From RGIG3009 sp045595445 (GTDB lineage Bacteria; Bacillota; Clostridia; Oscillospirales; Acutalibacteraceae): a stretch of DNA of 64,000 bases. The notes beneath the pieces are model-generated. The model was not told where the DNA came from. It saw only the letters and a program-made list of their open reading frames with translations, and did no database searches. Below are positions 14,564 to 22,990 of the stretch, one piece after another. Every line of letters begins with the position of its first letter. The first letter of the stretch is position 1. The translations under genes were made by a program, and so were the position numbers. The stretch lies in the NCBI GenBank assembly GCA_045595445.1, contig JAZOAK010000002.1:41588-105587 (forward strand), given 5' to 3'.

Positions 14564-15733
14564 CTACGATTCCTCCACCCGTTGCAGTTCACTCAGCGTC
14601 AGCAGTAACGGGCGGTCGCGGTATTCCGTAATCAACAAAGAATCCGTTGGTGTGTGAACTTCACTTGACAGCGTTGTCTTTTCGAAGTCGTATAAGTGCG
14701 ATTCTGTCAGCACTAAGACCTCTGAGCTTTGGCAAGAAACGCTGCGGAAATTCCCTTCCATTTGCTTGCTTTTCCAAACAGTTCCGGATCCGTCGATCGT
14801 CCAGAGATAGCTATCTCCGGTACTGCCGGAACGCCGCAAAACAAGACCGGACAACGTGGGACAAGCACTGTAACCGATCGGCTCAAAACCATTGAGGGTA
14901 ATTTTTTCAACCGCATTTCCCCGAGCGGGAAGAACCCATATTTCCTTATCGCCAATGGCAAGGACAGCACCACTGCTGTAATAATTGACATCGTATAAAA
15001 GCAAATCGGACCCGCTGTATTCGATGGGCTCGGTATCGGAAAAATTGAACATCAGCAGAACGGATTTTAACATGCCGCCCTCAGCCGTTGTACCAACCGC
15101 TGCAATTCCCTTACCGTTAGCCGCCAGAGAAATGCTTGTCAATAAATATTTACGGCACTGATAGGTAAAAATCGATTTTCCGCGGCGGTTATATACCTGA
15201 ATTTCACAAAGGTAGCTCTGCGAAGCACTGTCCGTTACCACCGCGACCATACCGGAGGATAACACACACGACGCGTATATCTTACGATTTTCCAATTCCA
15301 TGGACAAAACCGTTTCACGGCGCGTTTCCAAGCGGAACCGACTACCCCCTACTTCGGTAATCAACGCATAACGACCTGCCGTATGCATGGTAGGGTCAGA
15401 AAAGGGATGGTTTCGTGTAACAACGCGAGAGGCTGATGAGTTGTAAAAGTGCACGGACGTATCGGTAAGCATCACCATGTGCTGGTTTACCTCGCTCATT
15501 GCCAAAACGGAATTTCCTTCCACAGCAACCGGAAATCCACTGCTAACCTGCGCATTACCAAAGCGCGCCTCCGCCCAGTCTAAAACGGCTTCGGGGGCAA
15601 TTTTATCCCAGTTGTTCCAAATCAGAAAGCCGACAACCAAAACGGCGGCAACGATCAAAAGTCGCACAAACAAACGCAACCACGGAAGATACTGGTTTTT
15701 CGGCCGCCGACGCGGAGTTTTCGACTCGCTCAC
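14564..15733 (-). CDS. DUF5711 family protein
   Basis: A 389-residue protein with a basic cytoplasmic N-terminus, one membrane helix (LLIVAAVLVVGFLIW, about residues 25-42), and a long extracytoplasmic part. That part looks like repeated beta-strands of a propeller (recurring xYALIT, GVAVVTD and GLVLRR-type strands), as in DUF5711. The start is GTG 15733, fixed by the four-base overlap with the truA stop (GTGA) and GGAGGGAGA upstream. It is co-transcribed with truA above it; the next gene, cvpA, has its own promoter. Function unknown; it is probably a surface sensor or scaffold. Confidence 0.8.
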   Translation of the reverse strand: MSESKTPRRRPKNQYLPWLRLFVRLLIVAAVLVVGFLIWNNWDKIAPEAVLDWAEARFGNAQVSSGFPVAVEGNSVLAMSEVNQHMVMLTDTSVHFYNSSASRVVTRNHPFSDPTMHTAGRYALITEVGGSRFRLETRRETVLSMELENRKIYASCVLSSGMVAVVTDSASQSYLCEIQVYNRRGKSIFTYQCRKYLLTSISLAANGKGIAAVGTTAEGGMLKSVLLMFNFSDTEPIEYSGSDLLLYDVNYYSSGAVLAIGDKEIWVLPARGNAVEKITLNGFEPIGYSACPTLSGLVLRRSGSTGDSYLWTIDGSGTVWKSKQMEGNFRSVSCQSSEVLVLTESHLYDFEKTTLSSEVHTPTDSLLITEYRDRPLLLTLSELQRVEES

Positions 15734-16482
15734 GACTCTCCCTCCCCCTGATACCAAACTTCGTCTAAGTATAAACCGCACGCAGGTGCCGTAGCACCCG
15801 CACATTTGCGATCACCGGTTTCCAACGCGCACTTGACGCTTTCTAACGATAAGCGACCGGCTGTTACGTCCAAAATCGTACCGACAAGGATACGAACCAT
15901 GTTATACAAAAAGCCGTCTGCTTCCACCGTATAAAACACGCTGTCACCCTCGCGTTTTACCTCGGAGCGGCGAATGGTTCGCACCTTATCCTCCACGCTG
16001 CTGCCCACAGAGCAAAACGCGGAGAAATCATGTGTACCTAAAAACAATTGCGCGACCTCATTCATATGTACTTCATCAAGCGGCGAGCGCAAATGCAACG
16101 AATAGCCTTGTTCAAACGGATTGCGCGCCGCCCCATTCCAAATGCGGTAAACGTATCGTTTTGCCACTGCGGAATACCGCGGATGAAATGCATCCGACAC
16201 CGTGCGACAAGAAAGCACCGCAATATCATCCGGTAAGACGGCATTGAGCGCTTGTACGAACTTTTCGGCAGACAACCGCTCCGGTTGTGCGGTGGTACAA
16301 TAAAACCGATGGGCGTGCACCCCCGCATCCGTACGGCTGCAACCGGTAACAGCACTGCGGATACCGGTTATATGTTCAATAGCATCTTGGAGGGTTTCCT
16401 GCACGGTAATGCCGTTTGGCTGTACCTGCCAGCCGTGATATCGCGTTCCGACATACTGTATCGTCAAACACACAGTTGCCAT
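15730..16482 (-). CDS. truA: tRNA pseudouridine synthase A
   Basis: A 250-residue enzyme that converts uridines 38-40 of tRNA anticodon stems to pseudouridine. The catalytic aspartate lies in GCSRTDAGVHA (about residues 46-56). The N-terminal YVGTRYHGWQ-x-Q opening and the C-terminal FLYNMVRILVG motif are typical. ATG 16482 follows AAAGGAGGG. A longer upstream frame runs into ecfT and is rejected. In many Firmicutes truA follows the ecfA1-ecfA2-ecfT genes exactly as here, which supports the start and the operon. Confidence 0.96.
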   Translation of the reverse strand: MATVCLTIQYVGTRYHGWQVQPNGITVQETLQDAIEHITGIRSAVTGCSRTDAGVHAHRFYCTTAQPERLSAEKFVQALNAVLPDDIAVLSCRTVSDAFHPRYSAVAKRYVYRIWNGAARNPFEQGYSLHLRSPLDEVHMNEVAQLFLGTHDFSAFCSVGSSVEDKVRTIRRSEVKREGDSVFYTVEADGFLYNMVRILVGTILDVTAGRLSLESVKCALETGDRKCAGATAPACGLYLDEVWYQGEGES

Positions 16483-16499
16483 ACAGAACCCTCCTTTCA

Positions 16500-17312
16500 T
16501 CAAATTGTGGGTGCAACAAACACGTTGCTCAATATGAGTAACGCGACAAAGAGTGTCATTACGAAAAGCGCCGCATAGTCGCGTGTTATCATATGCATTT
16601 GTTTCATACGCGTACGCCCTTCCCCACCGTGATAGCAACGACATTCCATTGCCGTTGCCAATTCATACGCGCGGCGGAAGGAAGAAATAAACAACGGTAC
16701 CAACACCGGAATCAACGCCCGAACACGCTGCAACAAATTGCCGCTTTCCATATCCGCTCCGCGCGCCTTTTGTGCGGACATGATTTTATCCGTTTCTTCG
16801 ATGAGCGTTGGGATAAAGCGCAATGCAATCGTCATCATCATGGCGATTTCATGCACGCTGATGCGAAATACTTTCAACGGACTTAACACACGTTCCAAAG
16901 CATCGGTTAAGGTGGTCGGTGAAGTCGTATAGGTCAGCAACGAACCGGCAGCAATCAAGCACAAAATACGGATCGAAATAAACAGTGCCGTAAAAATACC
17001 TTCCAGCGTTATTTTCAACACCCAAAAACTGAAAAGCACGTGTCCGTCTACATAAAAGATGTTGATAATCGAGGTGAATACCAACAGTGGTATCACCGGT
17101 TTAAGTCCCTTGAAAAACAGGTTAAGCGGAATGCGGGATAGTCCGATGCACACACCGAGTAAAAGAATGGCAACTGCCAACCCGACCCAGTTATCCGGTA
17201 TAAAGATCAGGAGAATATACGCAAAGACGAGCACCAGTTTCACGCGGGGATCCATCCGATGAAGAAACGAATTCCCCGGGAAAAACTGACCGATGGAAAT
17301 GTCAGACAGCAC
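16500..17312 (-). CDS. ecfT: ECF transporter transmembrane component EcfT
   Basis: A 270-residue membrane scaffold of the energy-coupling factor module, joining the two ATPases to vitamin-binding S components. It has about five membrane helices and the two cytoplasmic coupling motifs, seen as AQKARGAD and AMECRCYHG. I choose GTG 17312 (MLSDISIGQFFPG). The AAAGGGGG site lies 8 bases before it, and EcfT proteins usually begin M-L-x-D-I. A GTG at 17321 is too close to that site. The start overlaps the ecfA2 stop by 11 bases. No S component is encoded nearby, so this is probably a shared group II module. Confidence 0.93.
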   Translation of the reverse strand: MLSDISIGQFFPGNSFLHRMDPRVKLVLVFAYILLIFIPDNWVGLAVAILLLGVCIGLSRIPLNLFFKGLKPVIPLLVFTSIINIFYVDGHVLFSFWVLKITLEGIFTALFISIRILCLIAAGSLLTYTTSPTTLTDALERVLSPLKVFRISVHEIAMMMTIALRFIPTLIEETDKIMSAQKARGADMESGNLLQRVRALIPVLVPLFISSFRRAYELATAMECRCYHGGEGRTRMKQMHMITRDYAALFVMTLFVALLILSNVFVAPTI

Positions 17313-18171
17313 TGTCGGCACCCCCTTTCAAGAGTGTGAGCAATGCTGTTTTGGCGTCATCAACCGTATAAACTGTATCCGGCAACGCAAAACCGCGTTC
17401 ACGCAATTTTACAAAAACCTTGGTAACTTCCGGCACCGAAAGACCCATATTTTCCAGTTCGGCAGCTTGTGAAAAAATGCGGTCGGTGGTCTCAAACATC
17501 GCAACAGAACCGTTGTTGAGGACCAATACCCGATCCGCTACGCGGGCAATATCCTCCATACTGTGAGATACGAGCAAGACCGTCGTATGAAACTCTTGCT
17601 GGTACGCACGAATACGGTTTAAGATTAAATCTCTGCCGCGCGGATCCAAACCCGCGGTTGGTTCATCGAGGATCAACACTCGCGGGCGCATCGCCATCAC
17701 ACCGGCAATCGCCGCGCGTCGCTTTTCACCGCCCGAAAGTTCAAACGGCGACTTTTCGAGCAAGTCCTCTTTGAGTCCCACCCATTCAGCGGCAGTGAGC
17801 ACTCGCTCGCGGATCTCCTCATCAGACAACTCCATATTTTTCGGTCCGAAGGCGATGTCTTTATACACCGTTTCCTCAAACAGCTGGTACTCCGGATACT
17901 GGAATACCATGCCCACCTCAAAACGAACCTTACGAATCTCCTTGGGGTTCTCCCAAATATCATGACCATCCAATAAAACACGGCCGGAATCAGGCTTTAA
18001 CAAACCATTAAGCAACTGCACAAAACTGGATTTGCCGGATCCGGTATGACCGATAACGCCGACAAACTCACCCTCCTCGATGCAAACCGATACATCGTGG
18101 AGAGCTTCACGTTCAAACGGCGTTCCGACGGAATACCGCAATGTGCAATTTTCTGTTTCAATCAAAGCCAT
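17302..18171 (-). CDS. ecfA2: ECF transporter ATPase EcfA2
   Basis: A 289-residue ABC ATPase of the energy-coupling factor complex. It has Walker A GHTGSGKSS, Q-loop FQYPEYQLFE, signature LSGGEKRRAAIAG, Walker B VLILDEPTAGLD and switch histidine LVSHSM. The EYQLFE form of the Q-loop and the C-terminal extension are typical of EcfA2. It forms a heterodimer with the EcfA1 encoded 15 bases upstream. ATG 18171 is the natural start. Its end overlaps ecfT, implying coupled translation. Confidence 0.94.
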   Translation of the reverse strand: MALIETENCTLRYSVGTPFEREALHDVSVCIEEGEFVGVIGHTGSGKSSFVQLLNGLLKPDSGRVLLDGHDIWENPKEIRKVRFEVGMVFQYPEYQLFEETVYKDIAFGPKNMELSDEEIRERVLTAAEWVGLKEDLLEKSPFELSGGEKRRAAIAGVMAMRPRVLILDEPTAGLDPRGRDLILNRIRAYQQEFHTTVLLVSHSMEDIARVADRVLVLNNGSVAMFETTDRIFSQAAELENMGLSVPEVTKVFVKLRERGFALPDTVYTVDDAKTALLTLLKGGADSAV

Positions 18172-18186
18172 AGGATTTTTCTTCCT

Positions 18187-19029
18187 TTATAACATTGAGG
18201 ATAATGCCTCAACACATTCATCAACCGTCAGAACGTCGTCCGGCAGATCAATCCCCGCCTGCCGCAGCACATGACACAGCTCTGTCGGTTGAGGCACATC
18301 CAATTCCAATTCACGTAACGTATCCACTTTCGAAAACACCTCGTGCGGTGTACCGTCAATCTCTACTTTACCGTTTTCCATTACCACGACACGGTCAGCT
18401 AACACGGCTTCTTCCATGTAATGGGTAATTAAGACAATCGTAATTCCTTCTTCGCGATTCAAACGACAGATGGTATCAATAACCTCTTTTCTGCCGCGAG
18501 GATCCAGCATCGCCGTCGGCTCATCCAACACGATACATTCCGGCTGCATTGCCAGTACACCGGCAATCGCCACACGCTGTTTCTGACCACCCGATAATTT
18601 ATGGGCCGCGTGCCCGCGATAGTCATACATACCGACCGCTTTAAGAGCCGTATCCACTCGTTCGCGGATCTCGGCGGGATCAACTCCTAAGTTTTCGGGA
18701 CCAAATGCCACATCCTCTTCCACGATCGTAGAAACCAACTGATTATCGGGATTTTGCAACACCATTCCCACCGTACTGCGGATATCATAGCGTTTATCTT
18801 CATCCGCCGTAGAGATGCCTTTAATAAGCACGGCACCGCCAAGCGGCAGCAATAACGCGTTAAAATGCTTGGCAAGCGTAGATTTCCCGCAACCGTTATG
18901 CCCCAGCAAGGCAACAAACTGACCGCGGGGAACGGTTAGATCGACACCATCCAACACAACAGCAGAATCCGAATGATCTTCCCCTTCTTCGTACCGAAAG
19001 CGAAGGGACTCCACCGAAATCATATTCAT
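18187..19029 (-). CDS. ecfA1: ECF transporter ATPase EcfA1
   Basis: A 280-residue ABC ATPase with Walker A GHNGCGKST, Q-loop LQNPDNQLV (the NPDNQ form typical of EcfA1), signature LSGGQKQRVAIAG, Walker B CIVLDEPTAMLD and LITHYM. It pairs with EcfA2 to power uptake of vitamins or metals through EcfT and separate S components. The ATG start overlaps the stop of the methyltransferase gene (ATGA). A second ATG two codons later is an alternative. Confidence 0.94.
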   Translation of the reverse strand: MNMISVESLRFRYEEGEDHSDSAVVLDGVDLTVPRGQFVALLGHNGCGKSTLAKHFNALLLPLGGAVLIKGISTADEDKRYDIRSTVGMVLQNPDNQLVSTIVEEDVAFGPENLGVDPAEIRERVDTALKAVGMYDYRGHAAHKLSGGQKQRVAIAGVLAMQPECIVLDEPTAMLDPRGRKEVIDTICRLNREEGITIVLITHYMEEAVLADRVVVMENGKVEIDGTPHEVFSKVDTLRELELDVPQPTELCHVLRQAGIDLPDDVLTVDECVEALSSML

Positions 19030-19916
19030 ACGCTGTCACCCGCTTTCCACATAGCGGTAGCACCACAAGGTAAAATCAACCCGCTTTGCGTGACCGGAAG
19101 ACCGATCTCATCCGCGCAGGTGTTCCCGCCAAAGCGCGGAACGATCAACGATCCCAACATATACTGCATCACCGATGGGGACAACCCCGTGGTATACGAA
19201 TTGACAAGGAAAAAGAGTGGGTTATCCGACAACAGAGATACACATTCGCGCACCAAACCGTAAATCTGCTCTTCCAATTTCCAAACCTCACCGTTCGGAC
19301 CGCGCCCGTAAGACGGCGGATCCATCAAAATCGCATCGTAGGTGTTGCCGCGCCGTTGTTCACGCTGAACAAATTTGCTGCAATCGTCAACCAACCACCG
19401 CATGGGACGATCGACTAAACCGGAAGAAACGGCATTTTCACGCCCCCACGTGACCATACCCTTGGAAGCATCCACGTGTGTTACATGTGCCCCCGCCGCA
19501 ACGCACGCAAGTGTTGCGGCACCGGTATAACCAAAGAGGTTAAGCACCCGAATGGGGCGATTTGCGGCGCGAATCATGGTTGCCATCGCATCCCAGTTGA
19601 CCGCCTGTTCCGGAAACAAACCGGTATGCTTAAATCCCATCGGCTTCAAGCGAAAGCGCAAACCGCTGACAGCAGGCGAATCATAACCGATCTCCCACAC
19701 ATCCGGCAACGGTTTGTAGGTTTCCCAATGACCGCCACCCGTATGCGAACGATGATACCGCGCTTGCGACGCTTTCCACAGCGGGTGTTGCCGACCGGTG
19801 CTCCACAAAATCTGAGGATCCGGACGAATCAAGAGGCAATTCCCCCACCGCTCCAAGCGCTCGCCGTCGGTTGCATCTAGCAATTCATAGTCTTTCCAGT
19901 TTTCCGCAGTTCTCAT
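19026..19916 (-). CDS. Class I SAM-dependent methyltransferase (RlmI-like)
   Basis: A 296-residue methyltransferase of the type annotated as 23S rRNA (cytosine) or generic SAM-dependent methyltransferase. The SAM motif I is VLNLFGYTGAATLA (near residue 125). A following VDASKGMV carries the acidic ribose ligand, and the catalytic motif is DPPSYGRGP (near 200). There is no PUA domain as in RlmI itself, so the RNA target is uncertain. It lies between ruvB and ecfA1, overlapping the latter by four bases. The ribosome binding site is weak, consistent with translation following ruvB. Confidence 0.85.
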   Translation of the reverse strand: MRTAENWKDYELLDATDGERLERWGNCLLIRPDPQILWSTGRQHPLWKASQARYHRSHTGGGHWETYKPLPDVWEIGYDSPAVSGLRFRLKPMGFKHTGLFPEQAVNWDAMATMIRAANRPIRVLNLFGYTGAATLACVAAGAHVTHVDASKGMVTWGRENAVSSGLVDRPMRWLVDDCSKFVQREQRRGNTYDAILMDPPSYGRGPNGEVWKLEEQIYGLVRECVSLLSDNPLFFLVNSYTTGLSPSVMQYMLGSLIVPRFGGNTCADEIGLPVTQSGLILPCGATAMWKAGDSV

Positions 19917-19928
19917 AGGAAAAATCCT

Positions 19929-20951
19929 TTACACGTCAAAGGTAGTTTGATGGGCGATTCCTAAGTGCGCATACGCCGCCGGTAATACCACACGACCGCG
20001 CGGTGTGCGATTGATAAAACCGAGTTGCAAAAGATACGGCTCGTACACATCCTCAATCGTGACGGCTTCTTCACCGATCACCGCCGCCAAGGTATCCAAA
20101 CCGACCGGACCGCCGTTATAGTGCTGAATCATCGCCATCAGCATACGGCGATCGACCATATCCAAGCCTAATTCGTCCACTTCCAGCTTATCCAGCGCCG
20201 TTTGTGCAACCGTTGCATCAATGCCGCCGCCCGTCATAACCTGAGCGAAATCGCGAACGCGTTTAAGTAAACGGTTGGCAATACGCGGTGTGCCGCGCGA
20301 ACGAGAGGCGATTTCAAGCGCTCCGTCATGGTCACAAGCAATACCTAAAATACCCGCACTGCGTGCGACAATCCGGGCAAGTTCCTCCGGTGTATACATT
20401 TCCAAACGACATACCACACCGAAACGATCACGCAACGGCGCAGAGAGCTGCCCGGCGCGCGTTGTCGCACCGATCAACGTGAATTTCGGCAACGGCAGAT
20501 GAATGGAGGAAGCACCTTGTCCCTTGCCGTTGATAATATCAATCGAAAAATCCTCCATTGCCGGATACAAGATTTCCTCAACCGTACGCGGCAAACGGTG
20601 AATTTCATCGATAAACAGCACGTCACCTTGATCGAGATTCGTAAGCAGTGCCGCCAGATCACCGGCGCGTTCCAGAGCCGGTCCCGAGGTAATGCGGAAA
20701 TTCACACCGAGTTCGTGCGCAATGATGGCGGAAAGAGTCGTTTTCCCGAGTCCCGGAGGGCCGTACAACAACACGTGATCCAAGGAATCACCACGCAACT
20801 TGGCAGCATTGATAAACACAGACAAGTTGTCCTTCACCTTTTCTTGTCCCACATACTCTGAAAGTGTACGCGGACGAAGCGGATTATCCCCCTCGTCCTC
20901 CGGCAGATATTCGGTAGACATCATGCGATTTTCGTAATCCATTTCCTGCAC
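19929..20951 (-). CDS. ruvB: Holliday junction branch migration ATPase RuvB
   Basis: A 340-residue AAA+ motor that drives branch migration with RuvA. It has Walker A GPPGLGKTT (about residues 63-71), Walker B LFIDEIHRL, sensor GATTRAG, the arginine finger region LRDRFG, and the C-terminal winged helix ending in INRTPRGR. The start is GTG 20951, eight bases after GGAGG, which overlaps the end of ruvA. Confidence 0.97.
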   Translation of the reverse strand: MQEMDYENRMMSTEYLPEDEGDNPLRPRTLSEYVGQEKVKDNLSVFINAAKLRGDSLDHVLLYGPPGLGKTTLSAIIAHELGVNFRITSGPALERAGDLAALLTNLDQGDVLFIDEIHRLPRTVEEILYPAMEDFSIDIINGKGQGASSIHLPLPKFTLIGATTRAGQLSAPLRDRFGVVCRLEMYTPEELARIVARSAGILGIACDHDGALEIASRSRGTPRIANRLLKRVRDFAQVMTGGGIDATVAQTALDKLEVDELGLDMVDRRMLMAMIQHYNGGPVGLDTLAAVIGEEAVTIEDVYEPYLLQLGFINRTPRGRVVLPAAYAHLGIAHQTTFDV

Positions 20952-20957
20952 GGCTTA

Positions 20958-21566
20958 TCACCTCCTGCCAAGCGCACGCAACGCTTGGCGTACCATTTCT
21001 TCAACAGACAATTCACTGTCCAACTTAGCGACGGCAGCCGAGGCTTCGCCGGCACTGAAGCCGAGCATCGTCAACGCACCGACCGCTTCCGCCGCATTAC
21101 CGGATGCATTAAAGCCACCACCTGCCGAACCTGTTTCCAAGACCACACCGTTGGTCGCAGACGGCAATCCAAATTTATCCTTGAGTTCCAACGTGATACG
21201 CTGTGCAAGCTTCGGACCAACGCCCTGTGCGCGAGTAAGCGCTTTATAATCACCGCTTGCAACAGCAAGCGCCACACGTTCCGGAGAAAGCTCCGACAAA
21301 ATGGCAAGTCCCGCTTTGGGGCCGACGCCGTTGACCGAGGTCAGCAACTTGAAGCAAGCAAGCTCGCTGTTATCAGCAAAACCGAACAGTTCTACCGCAT
21401 CCTCGCGAACGTTCAAAATCGTGTATAGCATAACCTCCGCACCGACCTGCGGCAGCTGACGCGCCGTATTGAGTGTGATAAAGCACTGATACCCAACACC
21501 GCCGCATTCCACGACCGCAAGATTCATCTCGCGATGAATAAGGGTGCCTCTCAAGCTGTAAAGCAT
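20958..21566 (-). CDS. ruvA: Holliday junction DNA helicase subunit RuvA
   Basis: A 202-residue junction-binding protein. It has an N-terminal OB fold (MLYSLRGTL ...), tandem helix-hairpin-helix motifs (SVNGVGPKAGLAI and RAQGVGPKLAQRI), a Gly/Ala-rich linker, and a C-terminal domain III that touches RuvB (LGFSAGEASAAV). ATG 21566 follows AAAGGA. It is four bases from the ruvC stop and six bases from the ruvB start, in the standard ruvC-ruvA-ruvB order. Confidence 0.97.
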   Translation of the reverse strand: MLYSLRGTLIHREMNLAVVECGGVGYQCFITLNTARQLPQVGAEVMLYTILNVREDAVELFGFADNSELACFKLLTSVNGVGPKAGLAILSELSPERVALAVASGDYKALTRAQGVGPKLAQRITLELKDKFGLPSATNGVVLETGSAGGGFNASGNAAEAVGALTMLGFSAGEASAAVAKLDSELSVEEMVRQALRALGRR

Positions 21567-21570
21567 GCCG

Positions 21571-22074
21571 TTACCGTCCTTTCATAATGCGAAGTTTAAG
21601 TGCTGTCCCGCCGGTCTGCGCGTGGCAAATGGCGATCGCCAGAGCATCGGCTGTATCGTCCGGCTTTGGAACAGCCTGCAAGCGAAGCAACCGCCGCGTC
21701 ATCTCCATGACCTGCGGTTTCTGTGCTTGACCGAAACCCGTCACCGCGCTTTTCACCTGTAACGGTGTATATTCAAAAACCGGAACACCGCACCGCTGGG
21801 CAGCAAGCAAAATAACGCCGCGTGCTTCCGCTACTTCGATTGCGGTTTTTTGGTTGTTTTGAAAATAGAGTTTTTCGATCGCCATCGCATCCGGTTTGAA
21901 CTGCGTGAGTATGGCGGTAAGCTGTTCATATATCTGATTCAAACGCTGTAAAAACGGCGTACCCGCCTCGGTGGTAACGGCTCCGAAATCCTGTGCATGA
22001 AAACGCCCGCCTTCATATTGTATCGCGCCCCAGCCGATGATAGCATAGCCGGGATCAATTCCTAAGATCCGCAA
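21571..22074 (-). CDS. ruvC: Holliday junction endonuclease RuvC
   Basis: A 167-residue RNase H-fold resolvase. The catalytic acids are visible: ILGIDPG at the N-terminus, AIEKLYF near residue 65, and DDTADALAIA near residue 143. The start is TTG 22074, chosen because AAAGGTGGTGATC precedes it and the LGIDPG motif begins right after. It is the first gene of the long minus-strand operon. Confidence 0.96.
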   Translation of the reverse strand: MRILGIDPGYAIIGWGAIQYEGGRFHAQDFGAVTTEAGTPFLQRLNQIYEQLTAILTQFKPDAMAIEKLYFQNNQKTAIEVAEARGVILLAAQRCGVPVFEYTPLQVKSAVTGFGQAQKPQVMEMTRRLLRLQAVPKPDDTADALAIAICHAQTGGTALKLRIMKGR

Positions 22075-22104
22075 CCGATCACCACCTTTTTCGATAATTA
22101 AATA

Positions 22105-22133
22105 AGTGTATCATATTTTTAAGAAAGTATCAA
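22105..22133 (-). promoter_or_regulatory. Promoter of the ruvCAB operon
   Basis: On the minus strand, TTGATA at 22133-22128, a 17-bp spacer, and TACACT at 22110-22105. The -35 lies within the end of the udp gene. Confidence 0.65.
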
Positions 22134-22877
22134 TGCTTTCATCGCATTTATTGCAGTTTTTGCTGCAGAATCCGTCTTTTCGGATTTCGGATTAGACAAC
22201 TTTGCTTTCTCGCGTTCCTGATTCCACACGACGTGTAAAACGCAACCGGCGCGCAACCCCAATGATGCCGCCACAGTATAGAGTGTTGCCGACTCCATTT
22301 CCGATGCCAAACAACCGCCGCGCAACCAAGATTGCCACTTGTTTTGCAGCTCGTACGATACCGGAGACGCTTCCGGAGAATGTTGCCCATAGAACGAATC
22401 CTTACAGTGCACCACACCGGCATGAACGGTATAGCCCTCAGCTTGTGCCGCATTCACCAGCGCATTACATACAACAAGATCCGCTACTGCGGGAAATTCG
22501 ATCGGCAAATATTCTCGAGAAGTACCCTCGGCGCGGATCGCTCCGGTAGCAACAACGACGTCCCCGCCACACACCTGCAACGCCATGCCGCCACAAGTAC
22601 CGACACGAATTAACGTCTTGACCCCACAGCGCGACAATTCCTCAACACAAATCGCGGTAGAGGGACCGCCGATACCGTGCGACGTAACCAACACGCGATG
22701 TCCGCAAAGAGTACCTGCCCACGTGGTATACTCGCGATTGCTTGCGACAAACTGCGGCTCATCCAGCAAACGTGCGATGGATTCGACGCGTCCGGGATCG
22801 CCGGTAATAACGGCATATTCCGCACCCTCAGAGGGCTTGAGTCCAATGTGATACATCTGCTCTTTGTTAAAGTTCAT
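22119..22877 (-). CDS. udp: Uridine phosphorylase
   Basis: A 252-residue nucleoside phosphorylase that cleaves uridine with phosphate to uracil and ribose 1-phosphate. Family marks are MYHIGL at the start, the phosphate-binding ITGDPGRVE, HGIGGPST, RVGTCGGM, the Udp-like LPIEFPAVADL, and SEMESATLYT with the ribose-binding Glu. The pattern follows E. coli Udp closely rather than the purine enzyme DeoD. ATG 22877 follows a GGGGGGA run. It has its own promoter, facing the ABC-F gene. Confidence 0.88.
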   Translation of the reverse strand: MNFNKEQMYHIGLKPSEGAEYAVITGDPGRVESIARLLDEPQFVASNREYTTWAGTLCGHRVLVTSHGIGGPSTAICVEELSRCGVKTLIRVGTCGGMALQVCGGDVVVATGAIRAEGTSREYLPIEFPAVADLVVCNALVNAAQAEGYTVHAGVVHCKDSFYGQHSPEASPVSYELQNKWQSWLRGGCLASEMESATLYTVAASLGLRAGCVLHVVWNQEREKAKLSNPKSEKTDSAAKTAINAMKALILS

Positions 22878-22912
22878 CTCGGGATTCCCCCCTTATTCCA
22901 AATCTATTTTTA

Positions 22913-22941
22913 AGTATACCAGAAATTGGCTTGTCAGACAA
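22913..22941 (-). promoter_or_regulatory. Promoter of udp
   Basis: On the minus strand, TTGTCT at 22941-22936, a 17-bp spacer, and TATACT at 22918-22913 with TGG before it. Its -35 shares base 22936 with the -35 of the divergent ABC-F promoter. Confidence 0.7.
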
Positions 22942-22959
22942 GTAAAATCCTGCTATAAT
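22931..22959 (+). promoter_or_regulatory. Promoter of the ABC-F gene
   Basis: TTGTCA at 22931-22936, a 17-bp spacer, and TATAAT at 22954-22959. The 14-bp perfect palindrome TAACAAATTTGTTA (22963-22976) lies at the predicted start of transcription and could be an operator. Confidence 0.8.
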
Positions 22960-22990
22960 ATGTAACAAATTTGTTAAAAGGATCATCATT

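Noticed and set aside
22963..22976. Rex site in the ABC-F promoter
   Set aside because: The palindrome TAACAAATTTGTTA has the half-sites in the opposite order to the Rex consensus TTGTTAA-N4-TTAACAA.
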